Shown here: piece after piece, positions 1-8,156 of the stretch
Layout of the letters: each line of letters begins with the position of its first letter
Position numbering within the stretch: the stretch's first letter is position 1
DNA from: Lyngbya confervoides BDU141951
GTDB taxonomy: Bacteria; Cyanobacteriota; Cyanobacteriia; Thermosynechococcales; Thermosynechococcaceae
Direction of reading: 5' to 3'
DNA: 55,493 nucleotides
Assembly (NCBI RefSeq): GCF_000817775.3
Contig: NZ_JTHE03000038.1
Location: 1-55,493, forward strand
The notes under the pieces: generated by a model
What the model was told of the DNA's origin: nothing
The model's database searches: none
Seen by the model: the letters and a program-made list of their open reading frames with translations, nothing else
Made by a program: the position numbers and the translations under genes

Positions 1-216
1 ATCAGCACCATGGCGTTCAACCTGAACGGGTTCAACTTCAACCACTCCATCGTGGACAGCCAGGGCAATGTGATCAACACCTGGGCAGATGTACTGAACC
101 GGGCGAACCTGGGATTCGAGGTCATGCACGAGCGCAATGCTCACAACTTCCCGCTTGACTTGGCGGCTGGCGAGTCTGCACCGGTTGCACTGACTGCTCC
201 TGCCATCAACGGTTAA
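1..216 (+). CDS. psbA: Photosystem II D1 protein, C-terminal fragment
   Basis: This is the last 71 codons of the D1 reaction-centre protein, open at the left edge of the window. D1 holds the water-splitting manganese cluster in the thylakoid membrane. The sequence matches the canonical D1 end. The His-Glu pair of the MHERNAH motif corresponds to H332/E333, followed by H337, D342 and A344, all known ligands or neighbours of the Mn4CaO5 cluster. A 16-residue tail ([16 protein letters not shown]) follows A344 and is known to be removed by CtpA. The length fits D1 residues 290-360. A strong terminator follows. Which D1 isoform this is cannot be told from the fragment. Confidence 0.97.
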   Translation: MSTMAFNLNGFNFNHSIVDSQGNVINTWADVLNRANLGFEVMHERNAHNFPLDLAAGESAPVALTAPAING

Positions 217-246
217 TCGAGACTATAAACTCAGCTTTACTGGGTT

Positions 247-284
247 AAAAAGGGTCGCCTTCCTTGAGGAGGCGACCCTTTTTT
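247..284 (+). terminator. Rho-independent terminator of psbA
   Basis: The arms AAAAAGGGTCGCC (247-259) and GGCGACCCTTTTT (271-283) pair perfectly over 13 bp and end in a T tract, 30 nt after the psbA stop codon. This is a textbook intrinsic terminator. Confidence 0.92.
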
Positions 285-700
285 AATTGCCCTCAATCTC
301 CTCAAAGGCCAGAATTTCCCACCCCCCCGGCCCTGCTTCCAAGGCTGTTCACACTCAAGTTCTGGCTAACCTCTAACCCGGAATTGCAAACGTCTTCGTG
401 TGGCTTCATCTTCAATCGCGCACCGGGGCGACGGGGGCTCTCTTCCATAATGTCCTGACAAACATCCATCCATCCATCCATGGGCCTCTCTCAGGTACGT
501 CCCATTTTTGGGACGACGCTATTGACACTAATACAGAAGCAAGCGATCGCCCGGCCACCACACCCCAAGCAAACTCTCTCTATTGATACTTTCACAACTC
601 GGCGCAACGCCCTTAAAACAAAAGTAAAACAGTAAGCTGACTTGGGGATTGACGACATCCTCTCTCCCAGACTGCCATCATCGATTGATCATCTATTCCT
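285..700. other. Intergenic region psbA to EcsC-like gene
   Basis: I see no convincing gene here; the short open frames look non-coding. The region contains a CATC microsatellite (about 472-490), a small perfect hairpin CGTCCC-ATTTTT-GGGACG (498-515) and a HIP1 octamer near 542. The promoter for the next gene must lie in the AT-richer stretch at 580-690, but I could not fix its boxes. Confidence 0.5.
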
Positions 701-1408
701 ATGGCAAATTCATCTTGGCCCAACCTTGATGCCCTGACATCCACCTGGATCCAGACCTGCAATGCTCTGCAATCGGCGGCTCAGTCTAGCAGCGAGGCCC
801 TCCAGCAGCAGATTGAACCCTGGGCTGAAACCCTGGGGCAGGTTCTCGTTCCAATCGCTGATTTTCCAATCCTCAAGCCCCTTTCTAAAACCCCAGGTCT
901 CGGCTGGATTGCCGCTGCTCTGGGTCAAGTGAATTTGGCCGCGATCGCCCAGGACATCGACAGCCTGCGCCAGCAAGCTCCCTTGGCCCCCCCGGAAACG
1001 ATGGCCCAACAGATGATTCAAGAGACGGCCTTCCAGGCGGCTGGGATTGGATTGGCCACAAATTTTCTGCCCCCCTTAGCCATTACCCTGTTTGCCGTGG
1101 ATATGGCCGCGATCGCGACGCTGCAAGCGGAGCTGATTTATCGGATCGCAGCGATCTATGACTACGATATTCAAGATAAAACTCGACGGGGTGAGATTCT
1201 CGCCCTCTACGCGGGCAGCGCAGGCGGCAGCACTCTGCTTAAGTCGGGTCTCTCGTTTCCAGAGGTTATTCCGGTGCTGGGGGCGGTGCTGGGCGCCTCT
1301 AGCGATGCGGCCATTGTCTGGAGCATCGGTCAAGCCGCAAACCAGTATTATCGGGCTAAGCGTCATCGGGACAATCGTCCAGAGATGCCCTCGGACAGGA
1401 AGCCTTAA
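701..1408 (+). CDS. EcsC-like protein, 235 aa
   Basis: The protein has no signal peptide. Its N-terminal third is polar and helical. The second half (roughly residues 105-215) resembles the EcsC family: two or three hydrophobic helices with a segment like LQAELIYRIAAIYDYDIQD and Gly-rich turns (GSAGGS, GAVLGASSDA). EcsC proteins are peripheral or weakly membrane-inserted proteins of unclear function, so no reaction can be assigned. The gene stands alone between psbA and the cpc operon, with 490 bp of non-coding DNA after it. The ATG at 701 is the only good start. The family call rests on pattern recognition only. Confidence 0.65.
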   Translation: MANSSWPNLDALTSTWIQTCNALQSAAQSSSEALQQQIEPWAETLGQVLVPIADFPILKPLSKTPGLGWIAAALGQVNLAAIAQDIDSLRQQAPLAPPETMAQQMIQETAFQAAGIGLATNFLPPLAITLFAVDMAAIATLQAELIYRIAAIYDYDIQDKTRRGEILALYAGSAGGSTLLKSGLSFPEVIPVLGAVLGASSDAAIVWSIGQAANQYYRAKRHRDNRPEMPSDRKP

Positions 1409-1897
1409 GGATGGTTACGTGACGGCTAACACCGGGAACAAACGGGTTGGAGGCGTTCCGTGATGACTTGACCCCGATCGGTTTTGAGTTGATCTGGAAC
1501 GCCAGCGGTAGACTCCTCCCCACCGATCTCGACAGTAACGTCTCCTTTGTTGCCGTTTATTAAGAAATACAAACTCCCTATAATTTTTAACAAACTCAGG
1601 TTCGGCCCCGTTGTATAAAGGGATCTTGAAAGGCAGGCATGGCATCTCGTGAGTTGAGCTTGAGCCTTCACCCTTCAAGATTTCCTGTTTCACCTCGCTT
1701 GAGGACCAGGGGTTCGAGATCTGGGGCGAGGTTCAAGGAGGGTGTCCTCGGGGTTTGCTGAATCCTGGGTCACCGGCTCGCGCTTTAACCCTTGTCTTTC
1801 TCAGGCTAGGTTTTTAGCCTGCAAGAAAACAAACGTTGTTTCTTAATTTGGTTTTGAAACAAGTTTATCCTCAACCCAGCACAAGGAGATTGAATCT
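1409..1897. promoter_or_regulatory. cpc operon upstream/leader region
   Basis: This 489-bp gap before cpcB has no supported gene. It should hold the cpc promoter and a long 5' leader, as is usual for this highly expressed operon. A hairpin with arms CAGGCTA (1802-1808) and TAGCCTG (1815-1821) and loop GGTTTT lies 75 nt upstream of cpcB and could stabilise the mRNA 5' region. The ribosome-binding site AAGGAGA (1883-1889) is strong. I could not identify the -35/-10 boxes reliably. Confidence 0.55.
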
Positions 1898-2416
1898 ATG
1901 CTAGACGCGTTTGCCAAGGTTGTTGCCCAGGCTGATGCGCGCGGCGAATACGTCAGCGCTTCCCAAATTGATGCTCTGAGCGCCATGGTTGCTGATGGCA
2001 ACAAGCGCCTGGATACGGTGAATCGCATCACCAGCAATTCTTCTACGATCGTTGCCAATGCGGCTCGTGCCTTGTTCGCGGAGCAGCCTCAGCTCATTGC
2101 TCCCGGTGGAAATGCTTACACCAACCGTCGGATGGCGGCTTGTCTGCGGGATATGGAAATCATCCTGCGCTATGTGACCTACGCAATCTTTACCGGGGAT
2201 GCCAGCGTTTTGGACGACCGCTGTCTGAACGGTTTGCGCGAGACTTACCTGGCTCTCGGAACGCCTGGTAGCTCCGTGGCAAACGGCGTGCAAAAGATGA
2301 AGGATGCCGCAGTCGCGATCGCCAATGATACCAATGGCATCACTCAGGGTGATTGCAGTGCTCTGATGGCGGAAGTGGCAGGCTACTTTGACCGCGCGGC
2401 CCAGGCTGTTGCCTAA
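1898..2416 (+). CDS. cpcB: C-phycocyanin beta subunit
   Basis: This is the light-harvesting globin-fold subunit of phycobilisome rods. The 172-aa length is the family standard. Chromophore cysteines are C82 (in [10 protein letters not shown]) and C153 (in GDCSAL). N72, methylated in this family, is present in GGNAY. The sequence is phycocyanin, not phycoerythrin or phycoerythrocyanin: it has [11 protein letters not shown] and no extra chromophore insertion. A strong ribosome-binding site (AAGGAGA) sits 8 nt before the ATG. It is followed 96 bp later by cpcA. The CpcS-type lyase gene at 6578 is the expected attachment enzyme for C82. A CpcT lyase for C153 is not in this window. Confidence 0.97.
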   Translation: MLDAFAKVVAQADARGEYVSASQIDALSAMVADGNKRLDTVNRITSNSSTIVANAARALFAEQPQLIAPGGNAYTNRRMAACLRDMEIILRYVTYAIFTGDASVLDDRCLNGLRETYLALGTPGSSVANGVQKMKDAAVAIANDTNGITQGDCSALMAEVAGYFDRAAQAVA

Positions 2417-2512
2417 GTTAGCTGGCATTTCTTGGCTTCATGGCCCCCTTGCGGGATGTGAGTTGCCATTCTTTGCACATTTTGTTCGTATCACGGGAAT
2501 TACTAATAAATT

Positions 2513-3001
2513 ATGAAAACCCCTCTTACTGAAGCAGTTGCTTCTGCTGATTCTCAAGGCCGTTTCCTCAGTGCAACTGAGCAGCAAGCTGCGTTTGGTC
2601 GTTTCCGTCAGGCTGCGTCCGGCTTAGAGGCAGCGAAGACACTCGGTGCTAAGGCCCAATCCCTGGCTGAGGGTGCGGCGAATGCGGTCTACCAGAAGTT
2701 TCCTTACACCACTCAGATGCAGGGACCGAACTATGCATCTACGGCAGAAGGGAAGGCAAAGTGCGTCCGTGACATTGGCTACTACCTGCGCATGGTGACT
2801 TACTGTCTGATTGTGGGTGGCACTGGCCCGATGGATGACTATTTGATTTCGGGTTTGGCGGAAATCAACAGCACCTTTGAACTTTCCCCTAGCTGGTATG
2901 TTGAGGCGCTGAAGCACATCAAGGCAAACCACGGTCTGTCTGGGGATGCTGCGGTGGAAGCGAATTCCTACCTGGATTACGCGATTAACGCGCTGAGCTA
3001 G
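2513..3001 (+). CDS. cpcA: C-phycocyanin alpha subunit
   Basis: This is the partner of CpcB in the alpha-beta monomer of phycobilisome rods. At 162 aa it has the canonical length and the conserved end [11 protein letters not shown]. The phycocyanobilin attachment cysteine is C84 in [17 protein letters not shown]. Attachment at C84 is carried out by the CpcE/CpcF heterodimer, whose genes follow. The start ATG at 2513 lacks a strong Shine-Dalgarno sequence, so translation may depend on the upstream cpcB message. Two hairpins follow the stop codon and probably cause partial termination before the lyase genes. Confidence 0.97.
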   Translation: MKTPLTEAVASADSQGRFLSATEQQAAFGRFRQAASGLEAAKTLGAKAQSLAEGAANAVYQKFPYTTQMQGPNYASTAEGKAKCVRDIGYYLRMVTYCLIVGGTGPMDDYLISGLAEINSTFELSPSWYVEALKHIKANHGLSGDAAVEANSYLDYAINALS

Positions 3002-3038
3002 TCTCACTAGGTTTTTGCTAACCTTGAAGGGCTTCTAT

Positions 3039-3098
3039 ACCTCGTGCGAGGTCCCTGGGGGCCTTTTTTGATGGCCCGGATTCATGCCGGGCCATCAA
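3039..3098 (+). terminator. Tandem hairpins between cpcA and cpcE
   Basis: A first hairpin ACCTCG-TG-CGAGGT (3039-3052) lies before a T6 tract (3064-3069). A second hairpin has perfect 12-bp arms TTGATGGCCCGG (3068-3079) and CCGGGCCATCAA (3087-3098) with a 7-nt loop. The first plus T tract looks like an intrinsic terminator. The second has no T tract and may stop 3' exonucleases, keeping cpcBA mRNA more abundant than the lyase mRNA. That role is inferred. Confidence 0.7.
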
Positions 3099-3110
3099 GG
3101 ATTTGTACGG

Positions 3111-3159
3111 AAAGGATGGCGAAGGATGGCGAAGGATGGCTGACGCCTTTGGATCGTGA
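3111..3159 (+). promoter_or_regulatory. Tandem SD-ATG repeat and mini-ORF leading into cpcE
   Basis: Three copies of a 10-bp unit (A/G)AAGGATGGC run from 3111 to 3140. Each contains a Shine-Dalgarno-like AAGGA next to an ATG. The ATG at 3136 opens a 7-residue frame (MADAFGS) whose TGA (3157-3159) overlaps the cpcE ATG at 3159. This arrangement favours termination-reinitiation coupling. Confidence 0.5.
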
Positions 3160-3974
3160 TGGATGCGGATGAGTCGTTAAGTGCAATGCCGGAGCGGGGC
3201 CTGACGCCCGATCAGGCGATCGCAGATTTAAGGGGATCCGATCCGGGGGCGCGCTACTATGCGGCTTGGTGGCTGGGACGGTTTCGGGTTAAGGATCCGG
3301 AGGCCATTGCCTCTCTGGTGGCGGCGTTGCGGGATACGGTGGACCGATCGCCTGATGGCGGCTATCCGCTGCGGCGCAATGCGGCGCGGGCCTTGGGCAA
3401 GCTGGAGGAGGTGAGCGCGGTGCCGGCGCTTCTCGACTGCCTGGACTGTGAGGATTTTTATGTGCGGGAGGCGGCGGCCCAGTCCTTGGGGACGCTGGGG
3501 GACCGGCGGGCTGTGGCGCCGTTGATGGCTCTGTTGGCGGGGGGGATGGCGGCGGCACAACCGATTCCGGGTTGTCCCCATCTGGCTCAGCCCTATGATG
3601 CCACGCTGGAGGCGCTGGGGATGCTGGGGGCGACGGAGGCGGTGCCGCTGATTAAGCCGTTTCTGGCGCATCCTCTGGCGCTGGTGCAGTATGCGGCGGC
3701 GCGGGCGCTTTATCAGCTCACGGGTGAGGATGATTATGGCGATCGCTTGGTGGCGGCGCTCGGGGGCGATCAGCTGCAGCTGCGCCGGGCGGCGCTGGCG
3801 GATTTGGGGGCGATTGGCTATCTGCCGGCGGCGGCGGCTATTGCTGAGACTCTGGCGGAAAATAGCTTGAAGCTGATTGCGCTCAAGGGGCTGCTGGAGG
3901 CGGAGCTGCAGCGACACCCGGGGCTGTCGCCGGCGGCGGTGCAGGTGATGCAGTTGATGGATGGACTGCTGTAG
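3159..3974 (+). CDS. cpcE: Phycocyanin alpha-subunit phycocyanobilin lyase, CpcE subunit
   Basis: CpcE and CpcF form a heterodimer that attaches phycocyanobilin to C84 of CpcA. The protein (271 aa from the ATG) is an all-helical HEAT-repeat protein. Recognisable family segments are GARYYAAWWLGRFR near residue 30, DRSPDGGYPLRRNAARALGKL near 63, the repeat DFYVREAAAQSLGTLGDRRAVAPL, and the end LSPAAVQVMQLMDGLL. The frame could begin at GTG 3156, but the ATG at 3159 overlaps the TGA of an upstream mini-ORF and is preferred. The gene is very rich in G on the coding strand, unlike cpcBA. cpcF follows after 71 bp. Confidence 0.93.
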   Translation: MDADESLSAMPERGLTPDQAIADLRGSDPGARYYAAWWLGRFRVKDPEAIASLVAALRDTVDRSPDGGYPLRRNAARALGKLEEVSAVPALLDCLDCEDFYVREAAAQSLGTLGDRRAVAPLMALLAGGMAAAQPIPGCPHLAQPYDATLEALGMLGATEAVPLIKPFLAHPLALVQYAAARALYQLTGEDDYGDRLVAALGGDQLQLRRAALADLGAIGYLPAAAAIAETLAENSLKLIALKGLLEAELQRHPGLSPAAVQVMQLMDGLL

Positions 3975-4045
3975 GATCTGATCGCTATCCTAAGGGCAGG
4001 GTGCGGTCCTAGGTAGCACGGCCGCTGGAGGATTAGACAAGACAT

Positions 4046-4915
4046 ATGGCTGAGCAAACAACGATTGCGGCGCTCATTCAGGCGGTGGACCAGGCGGATT
4101 CGTCTCAGGCGTTGGTGAATGCGGTCCGGGCGGTGGCCCAGACGGGGGATGTGCAGGGGCTGCCGACACTGCTGGCGGCGCTGAATTTTAATAATCCGGG
4201 GGCGGCGGTGGCGGCGGTGGAGGGCTTTCTTTTGATTGGGGAGCCGGCGGTGATGCCGCTGCTGGGGCTGCTGGAAAATCAAAACTATGGGGCTAGGGCT
4301 TGGGCGCTGCGAGCCTTGGCCGGGATTGGGGACCCGCGATCGCTGGCGTTACTCCAACAGACGGCGCGGCATGACCATGCTCTGAGTGTGCGGCGCGCGG
4401 CGGCGCGCGGGCTGGGGACGATTCGCTGGCATCTGCTGCCGCCCGATCAGGTGGTGGGGCGGCAACGGGAGGCACTGGAGGCGCTGCTGGCGGTGACGGA
4501 GGACCCCGAGTGGGTGGTCCGCTATGGCGCGATCGCGGGACTGCAAGGGCTGGCTGAGTCCATCCTGGCGACGTGGCCGGAGGCGATGGCGAGGATGCGG
4601 GCACGGCTGGAGCAGATGGCTCAGACGGATGGGGTCCAGGCGGTTCAGGCGCGGGCACGATTGGCGCTGCAACAGATGGACCGACTCTGTGATTCGATTT
4701 TGTTGGGCGAGGACCGGCGCGAGGACCGCGGGCCTACGGATTGGCAGGCGACGCTGGATCAGGTCTATCGTCGTAAGGCGGATGAGCGACGACCTCCCCG
4801 TTCGGAGGGGGACCCGCAGCGGTTTCGGGCGGTGGCGGCGGCGCTGGGGGCTCAAAAAAAAACCTGGCCGATGATTCGATCGATGACCCGGCCATGGCCC
4901 TGGGCCTACGGCTAA
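4046..4915 (+). CDS. cpcF: Phycocyanobilin lyase CpcF subunit with unusual C-terminal extension
   Basis: Residues 1 to about 212 match CpcF: HEAT repeats such as NFNNPGAAVAAVEGFLLIG, NYGARAWALRALAGIGDPRSL, ALSVRRAAARGLGTIRW and DPEWVVRYGAIAGLQGLA. Family members usually stop near there (about 205-215 aa). Here the frame continues for about 75 residues: a charged linker, then a helical segment with TDWQATLDQVYRRK and GDPQRFRAVAAAL. It passes a run of nine A (4854-4862) and ends at 4915, overlapping the next ORF. The last 17 codons after the A tract look like an out-of-frame tail. A -1 shift at A AAA AAA (4855-4861) would fuse the protein to the downstream ORF. The lyase role is known for the family; the fusion is inferred. 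Confidence 0.88.
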   Translation: MAEQTTIAALIQAVDQADSSQALVNAVRAVAQTGDVQGLPTLLAALNFNNPGAAVAAVEGFLLIGEPAVMPLLGLLENQNYGARAWALRALAGIGDPRSLALLQQTARHDHALSVRRAAARGLGTIRWHLLPPDQVVGRQREALEALLAVTEDPEWVVRYGAIAGLQGLAESILATWPEAMARMRARLEQMAQTDGVQAVQARARLALQQMDRLCDSILLGEDRREDRGPTDWQATLDQVYRRKADERRPPRSEGDPQRFRAVAAALGAQKKTWPMIRSMTRPWPWAYG

Positions 4916-6531
4916 GGGGGCTGCAACCACTTCAGGATCTGATCTTGGTCTATGTGGCAATGGTGTTGAATCACCATCGCTTGGTGCGCATTCATCATCT
5001 AAATGCGCCGCTCAATTTGATGGATCTGTTTACGGCTACGGAACAGATTGGGGCGTTTCAGGTGCGGGTGATTCGCGATCTGGCTCGGGTGCTGTTTTCG
5101 GAACTACATCAGCCGGCGTTTTGGAGTCGCTGGGGGGGGTGGGTGATCGATCAGGGGCTTCAGTGGCAGCGGCAGGGGGGGCCGCCAGGGGTTTGTCTGA
5201 CGCCGGGGTTGCTTCCGCTGAAGACGTCGGGGGACTGGCCGGGCTGGCGGGAGCGGGTGCTGATTCAGGCGATGGCGATGGAGGCGGCACTGGCGCTGGT
5301 GGCGACGCTGCCGGTGGCGACGCTGGAGTTGGAAAGTTTGGAGGCGCTTTTGGGGCTGCGTGATGCCCTGGTGGGCGATGGATCGGTGGTGGACCCACGG
5401 GGGTTTGAGTCGCTTGATTTGGGCTGGCCGATTCTGCCGCGGGCGACGGCGGGGGTGCAGTTGACAAGGGGGGCGATGCGGGAGGAGGGGGTGCTGCGAC
5501 GGTTGCCCCATCTGAGGCTACGGGTTTGTCCCTATGCTCCCTATGGGGTCCAGGCGGTTCGGGTGTTTAGCACTTGGGTTTGGGCGCTGACGCGAGGCTT
5601 TGGGCCACAGGTGGGCTTGATGGGGCTGGCAATGGTTCTGGCTTATCTGCGCCATCCTCAGGGGGCGACGGACCTGGAGGGGGCGGGGGTGATGCCGGGG
5701 GCGGATCGGCGCGGCCTGGACCGCTTGGCTCGCTGGCTACCGCGTCTGGCTCAGTCGCAGGTGACTCTCGAGATCTGGGAGTTGGGCGATCGCTTGGTGA
5801 ACTCGCATCTTGCTCCCCTATGGCGCGTGGACACTTGCACGATGCAACGGACGCGCTACGGGATGCCTCTGGATGAGGTGGCTATGGACCAGGCTCTCAT
5901 GGATGAGGCGGCGATGGATCTAATCGATGTACGGCTCCGGTTTGCGGTGGGGGACTGGTTGGACAGGGTGATTGCTCTACAGGGGGACTGGACGGGGGCG
6001 CTTTTGGATGAGTTTGCGCTCAGGGCGGACCGCGCCTTGCAGTTGATGGCTTTTCCCCTACCGGCTAGGTTGCTTTTGTTTTTCTTGGACCAGTGGGTGA
6101 GCGGGGCGGATCTGACCTGGGCGGGGGAGGAGTTACTGGATCTCCTGGAGTTGGGTGATCGGTGGCCACGCCAGCGGTCACGGCAGCGCTATGACTGGGA
6201 GCAGGCGGTGGCGCTTTTGCGCGATGCGGGATGGCGGGTGATCGCTCCACAGGGGATGGCCGGACGGGTTTCTGTGCAGTGGACGGGGCTACCATTACGC
6301 CCGAGCACGGGGGGGACGGAACCCATGCGGGTCAGGGGGCGGTTTGATGAGATTTCTCGTGGGGCGCTGGCAAGGGCGATGGCGGCACGGGGGATGTCCC
6401 AGGCTCGTCTGGCGCGTACGCTCAATCTGGACCGATCCACGATTAGTCGATGGATCAATGGATCTCGATCGATTCATGCTCGCTATCGTCCTCTGCTTTG
6501 GCAGGTTTTGGGGGCCGACCTTCGTTCTTAG
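4894..6531 (+). CDS. Large protein of unknown function with C-terminal Cro/XRE-type HTH, in the cpc operon
   Basis: I do not recognise residues 1-470: helical, Leu/Ala/Gly/Trp-rich and without clear membrane segments or catalytic motifs. Residues about 478-535 form a clear helix-turn-helix: GALARAMAARGMSQARLARTL followed by NLDRSTISRWINGSRSI, as in Cro/XRE repressors. No Shine-Dalgarno sequence precedes the ATG at 4894. The frame is open back to 4786 with no other good start, and codons just before the ATG (NLADDSIDDPA) read like continuous protein. This suggests expression by -1 frameshift or slippage from cpcF, giving an 828-aa fusion, or a one-base error in the A9 tract. cpcS follows 46 bp later on the same strand. 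Regulator of phycobilisome genes is a guess from context. Confidence 0.7.
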   Translation: MALGLRLRGLQPLQDLILVYVAMVLNHHRLVRIHHLNAPLNLMDLFTATEQIGAFQVRVIRDLARVLFSELHQPAFWSRWGGWVIDQGLQWQRQGGPPGVCLTPGLLPLKTSGDWPGWRERVLIQAMAMEAALALVATLPVATLELESLEALLGLRDALVGDGSVVDPRGFESLDLGWPILPRATAGVQLTRGAMREEGVLRRLPHLRLRVCPYAPYGVQAVRVFSTWVWALTRGFGPQVGLMGLAMVLAYLRHPQGATDLEGAGVMPGADRRGLDRLARWLPRLAQSQVTLEIWELGDRLVNSHLAPLWRVDTCTMQRTRYGMPLDEVAMDQALMDEAAMDLIDVRLRFAVGDWLDRVIALQGDWTGALLDEFALRADRALQLMAFPLPARLLLFFLDQWVSGADLTWAGEELLDLLELGDRWPRQRSRQRYDWEQAVALLRDAGWRVIAPQGMAGRVSVQWTGLPLRPSTGGTEPMRVRGRFDEISRGALARAMAARGMSQARLARTLNLDRSTISRWINGSRSIHARYRPLLWQVLGADLRS

Positions 6532-6577
6532 GGCGCTCTCTTTTATCATGGGGATTAGCGTTTTTGGGGCTGGGTCT

Positions 6578-7165
6578 ATGAGACTGGATGTAATGGAGTT
6601 TTTTCAGCGCAGTGCGGGACGATGGCGCTCTCAACGGGCAACTCATCATTTGGCGTTCCGCAGGGCGGAGCTGGGCGATTCTTGCATTGAGGTGCTTTCT
6701 TTGATGCCGCACGATTCTCGCATTGTGGCTCTGTGTGAACTGCATGGCATTGACCCGGCTCTCGCGGTGGGCGGTTCGGCGGTCCAGTGGTTGGGCGCTA
6801 TGGGGTGGGACCGCGAGGGCGAGGGGGGGCACGAGGGACAGACGGCGTTCGCGATTGTTCCGGATGCCCAGGACCCACACCAGGGACGACTGCTCCGCGA
6901 ACGTGGCTATGCGGAGATTGTTCCGGTGGTGGGGCGATACTCTATGGATTCGGATGAGGGTCTGGTGCTCACGACTGACTATGAGACGATGTCGGCTCAG
7001 GAACGATTCTGGTTCGCAGATGACTCGGTCCGCTTCCGAACCAGTACGGTCAAGCGTTTCGGGGGGTTTAGTACGACTTCTTTCTGTGCGGAGGTGCGCA
7101 TCTCCCAGGACTCCACCAGGACTCATCTACCCCAGGGCTCGGCTCTTTCTCTCTGGGGGTGGTAG
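6578..7165 (+). CDS. cpcS: CpcS/CpeS-family phycobiliprotein lyase
   Basis: This is an S-type bilin lyase, a lipocalin-like beta barrel that attaches phycocyanobilin to the Cys-82/84 site of phycobiliprotein beta subunits and allophycocyanin. The family start MEFFQRSAGRWRSQRATHHLAFRRAE is clear (residues 6-30). The C-terminal half contains ERFWFADDSVRFRTSTV and SFCAEVRI, typical of CpcS. Starts at 6578 (MRLDVMEFF) and 6593 (MEFFQ) are both plausible; the upstream frame to 6344 overlaps the HTH ORF and is not credible. Location between the CpcE/F lyases and cpcG fits a phycobilisome assembly operon. Confidence 0.87.
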   Translation: MRLDVMEFFQRSAGRWRSQRATHHLAFRRAELGDSCIEVLSLMPHDSRIVALCELHGIDPALAVGGSAVQWLGAMGWDREGEGGHEGQTAFAIVPDAQDPHQGRLLRERGYAEIVPVVGRYSMDSDEGLVLTTDYETMSAQERFWFADDSVRFRTSTVKRFGGFSTTSFCAEVRISQDSTRTHLPQGSALSLWGW

Positions 7166-7321
7166 ATTCTGACCATAGCCCGCTCCCTTCGTTATATTTC
7201 GTTGCGTTTGTTGACTCTGTGAATTTATGTAACTTTTCTTCAGCCTTTTGATGGCCTCCTTCGGCTCCTCACGTATCATTGGGGTGGTTTTAAGGTTTTG
7301 TTATATTAGGGGGTTCCCGGC
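7166..7321. promoter_or_regulatory. Possible promoter region before cpcG
   Basis: The gap is T-rich. TTGACT near 7211 and AT-rich sequences 17-20 nt later, and TTATATT near 7300, could be promoter elements. I cannot tell which is real. An AGGGGG purine run lies just upstream of the cpcG GTG start. Confidence 0.3.
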
Positions 7322-8080
7322 GTGCCCATTCCTTTGTTGTCCTATGCTCCGTCTTCTCAAAATCAGCGGGTCGCTGGTTTTGTGGTCCCTGGTGATGACC
7401 AGCCTAAGGTTTTCTCGACCGATAATATTCTCTCGCCTTCTGATTTTGATGCCTTGATTGAGGCCGCTTACCGACAAATCTTTTTCCATGCGTTTAAGGC
7501 GGACCGTGAGCCTTGTCTCGAGTCCCAGTTACGCAATGGGCAAATTACAGTGCGGGATTTTATTCGCGGGTTGCTCCTCTCTGATACGTTTACACGCAGT
7601 TTCTACAATCTCAACAGCAATTATCGCTTCGTTGAGCAGTGTGTTCAGCGCGTCCTTGGGCGCGATGTCTATTCTCAGCAGGAAAAGATTGCTTGGAGTA
7701 TTGTCGTCGCCACGAAGGGGGTCGAGGGCTTTATTCAACAGCTTCTCGACAGTGATGAGTATCTTGAGGCTTTTGGCTATTCTACTGTTCCTTTCCAGCG
7801 CCGACGGTCTTTGCCTGGACGGGCTCAGGGTGAGCGGCCTTTTAATATCCTTTCCCCTCGTTACAATGAATACTATCGCTCTAAGTTGGGATTCCCTCAG
7901 CTGATCTGGCAGGACCAGGTTCGCTCTTACAGGTCCCCAGACCGACAGCCCAAGGCTGGAGACCCTGCTCTCTACCTCCGCCTCGCTCGCTCTATTGCTC
8001 CCAATCCTGCAACTCCTCCTCGTGTCTCTACTGCAGCCATGAATTATCTCAGTCTTGTCCCTAATCGCAATGCGGGCTGA
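7322..8080 (+). CDS. cpcG: Phycobilisome rod-core linker polypeptide
   Basis: CpcG attaches phycocyanin rods to the allophycocyanin core. The start [19 protein letters not shown] and [37 protein letters not shown] are diagnostic for CpcG. The linker domain spans about residues 20-150 and includes [14 protein letters not shown] and [13 protein letters not shown]. The translation start is a GTG at 7322. The 252-aa length is normal. There is no long C-terminal hydrophobic segment of the kind seen in the photosystem I-associated CpcL form, so this is ordinary CpcG. Codon use is pyrimidine-rich, in contrast with the G-rich cpcE/cpcF genes upstream. Confidence 0.94.
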   Translation: MPIPLLSYAPSSQNQRVAGFVVPGDDQPKVFSTDNILSPSDFDALIEAAYRQIFFHAFKADREPCLESQLRNGQITVRDFIRGLLLSDTFTRSFYNLNSNYRFVEQCVQRVLGRDVYSQQEKIAWSIVVATKGVEGFIQQLLDSDEYLEAFGYSTVPFQRRRSLPGRAQGERPFNILSPRYNEYYRSKLGFPQLIWQDQVRSYRSPDRQPKAGDPALYLRLARSIAPNPATPPRVSTAAMNYLSLVPNRNAG

Positions 8081-8156
8081 TTCCTAATTTTCTTTGCTCT
8101 TTTTCTTTTCCTGGGCACCTCCGCTACAATGGCGCTGTGGTGCTCTCTTTTTTTCT

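Noticed and set aside
472-490. CATC repeat as a CRISPR or regulatory element
   Set aside because: It is a simple 4-bp microsatellite with no spacers. No CRISPR repeat-spacer pattern was seen anywhere in the window.
1415-1693. Minus-strand 92-codon ORF in the cpc upstream region
   Set aside because: Residue mix and lack of a ribosome-binding site look non-coding; it lies in the expected cpc promoter and leader.
3228-3917. Long minus-strand ORF opposite cpcE
   Set aside because: It is the Arg/Gln-rich mirror of a G-rich coding strand and has no family look. The same holds for minus-strand ORFs opposite cpcF and the HTH gene.
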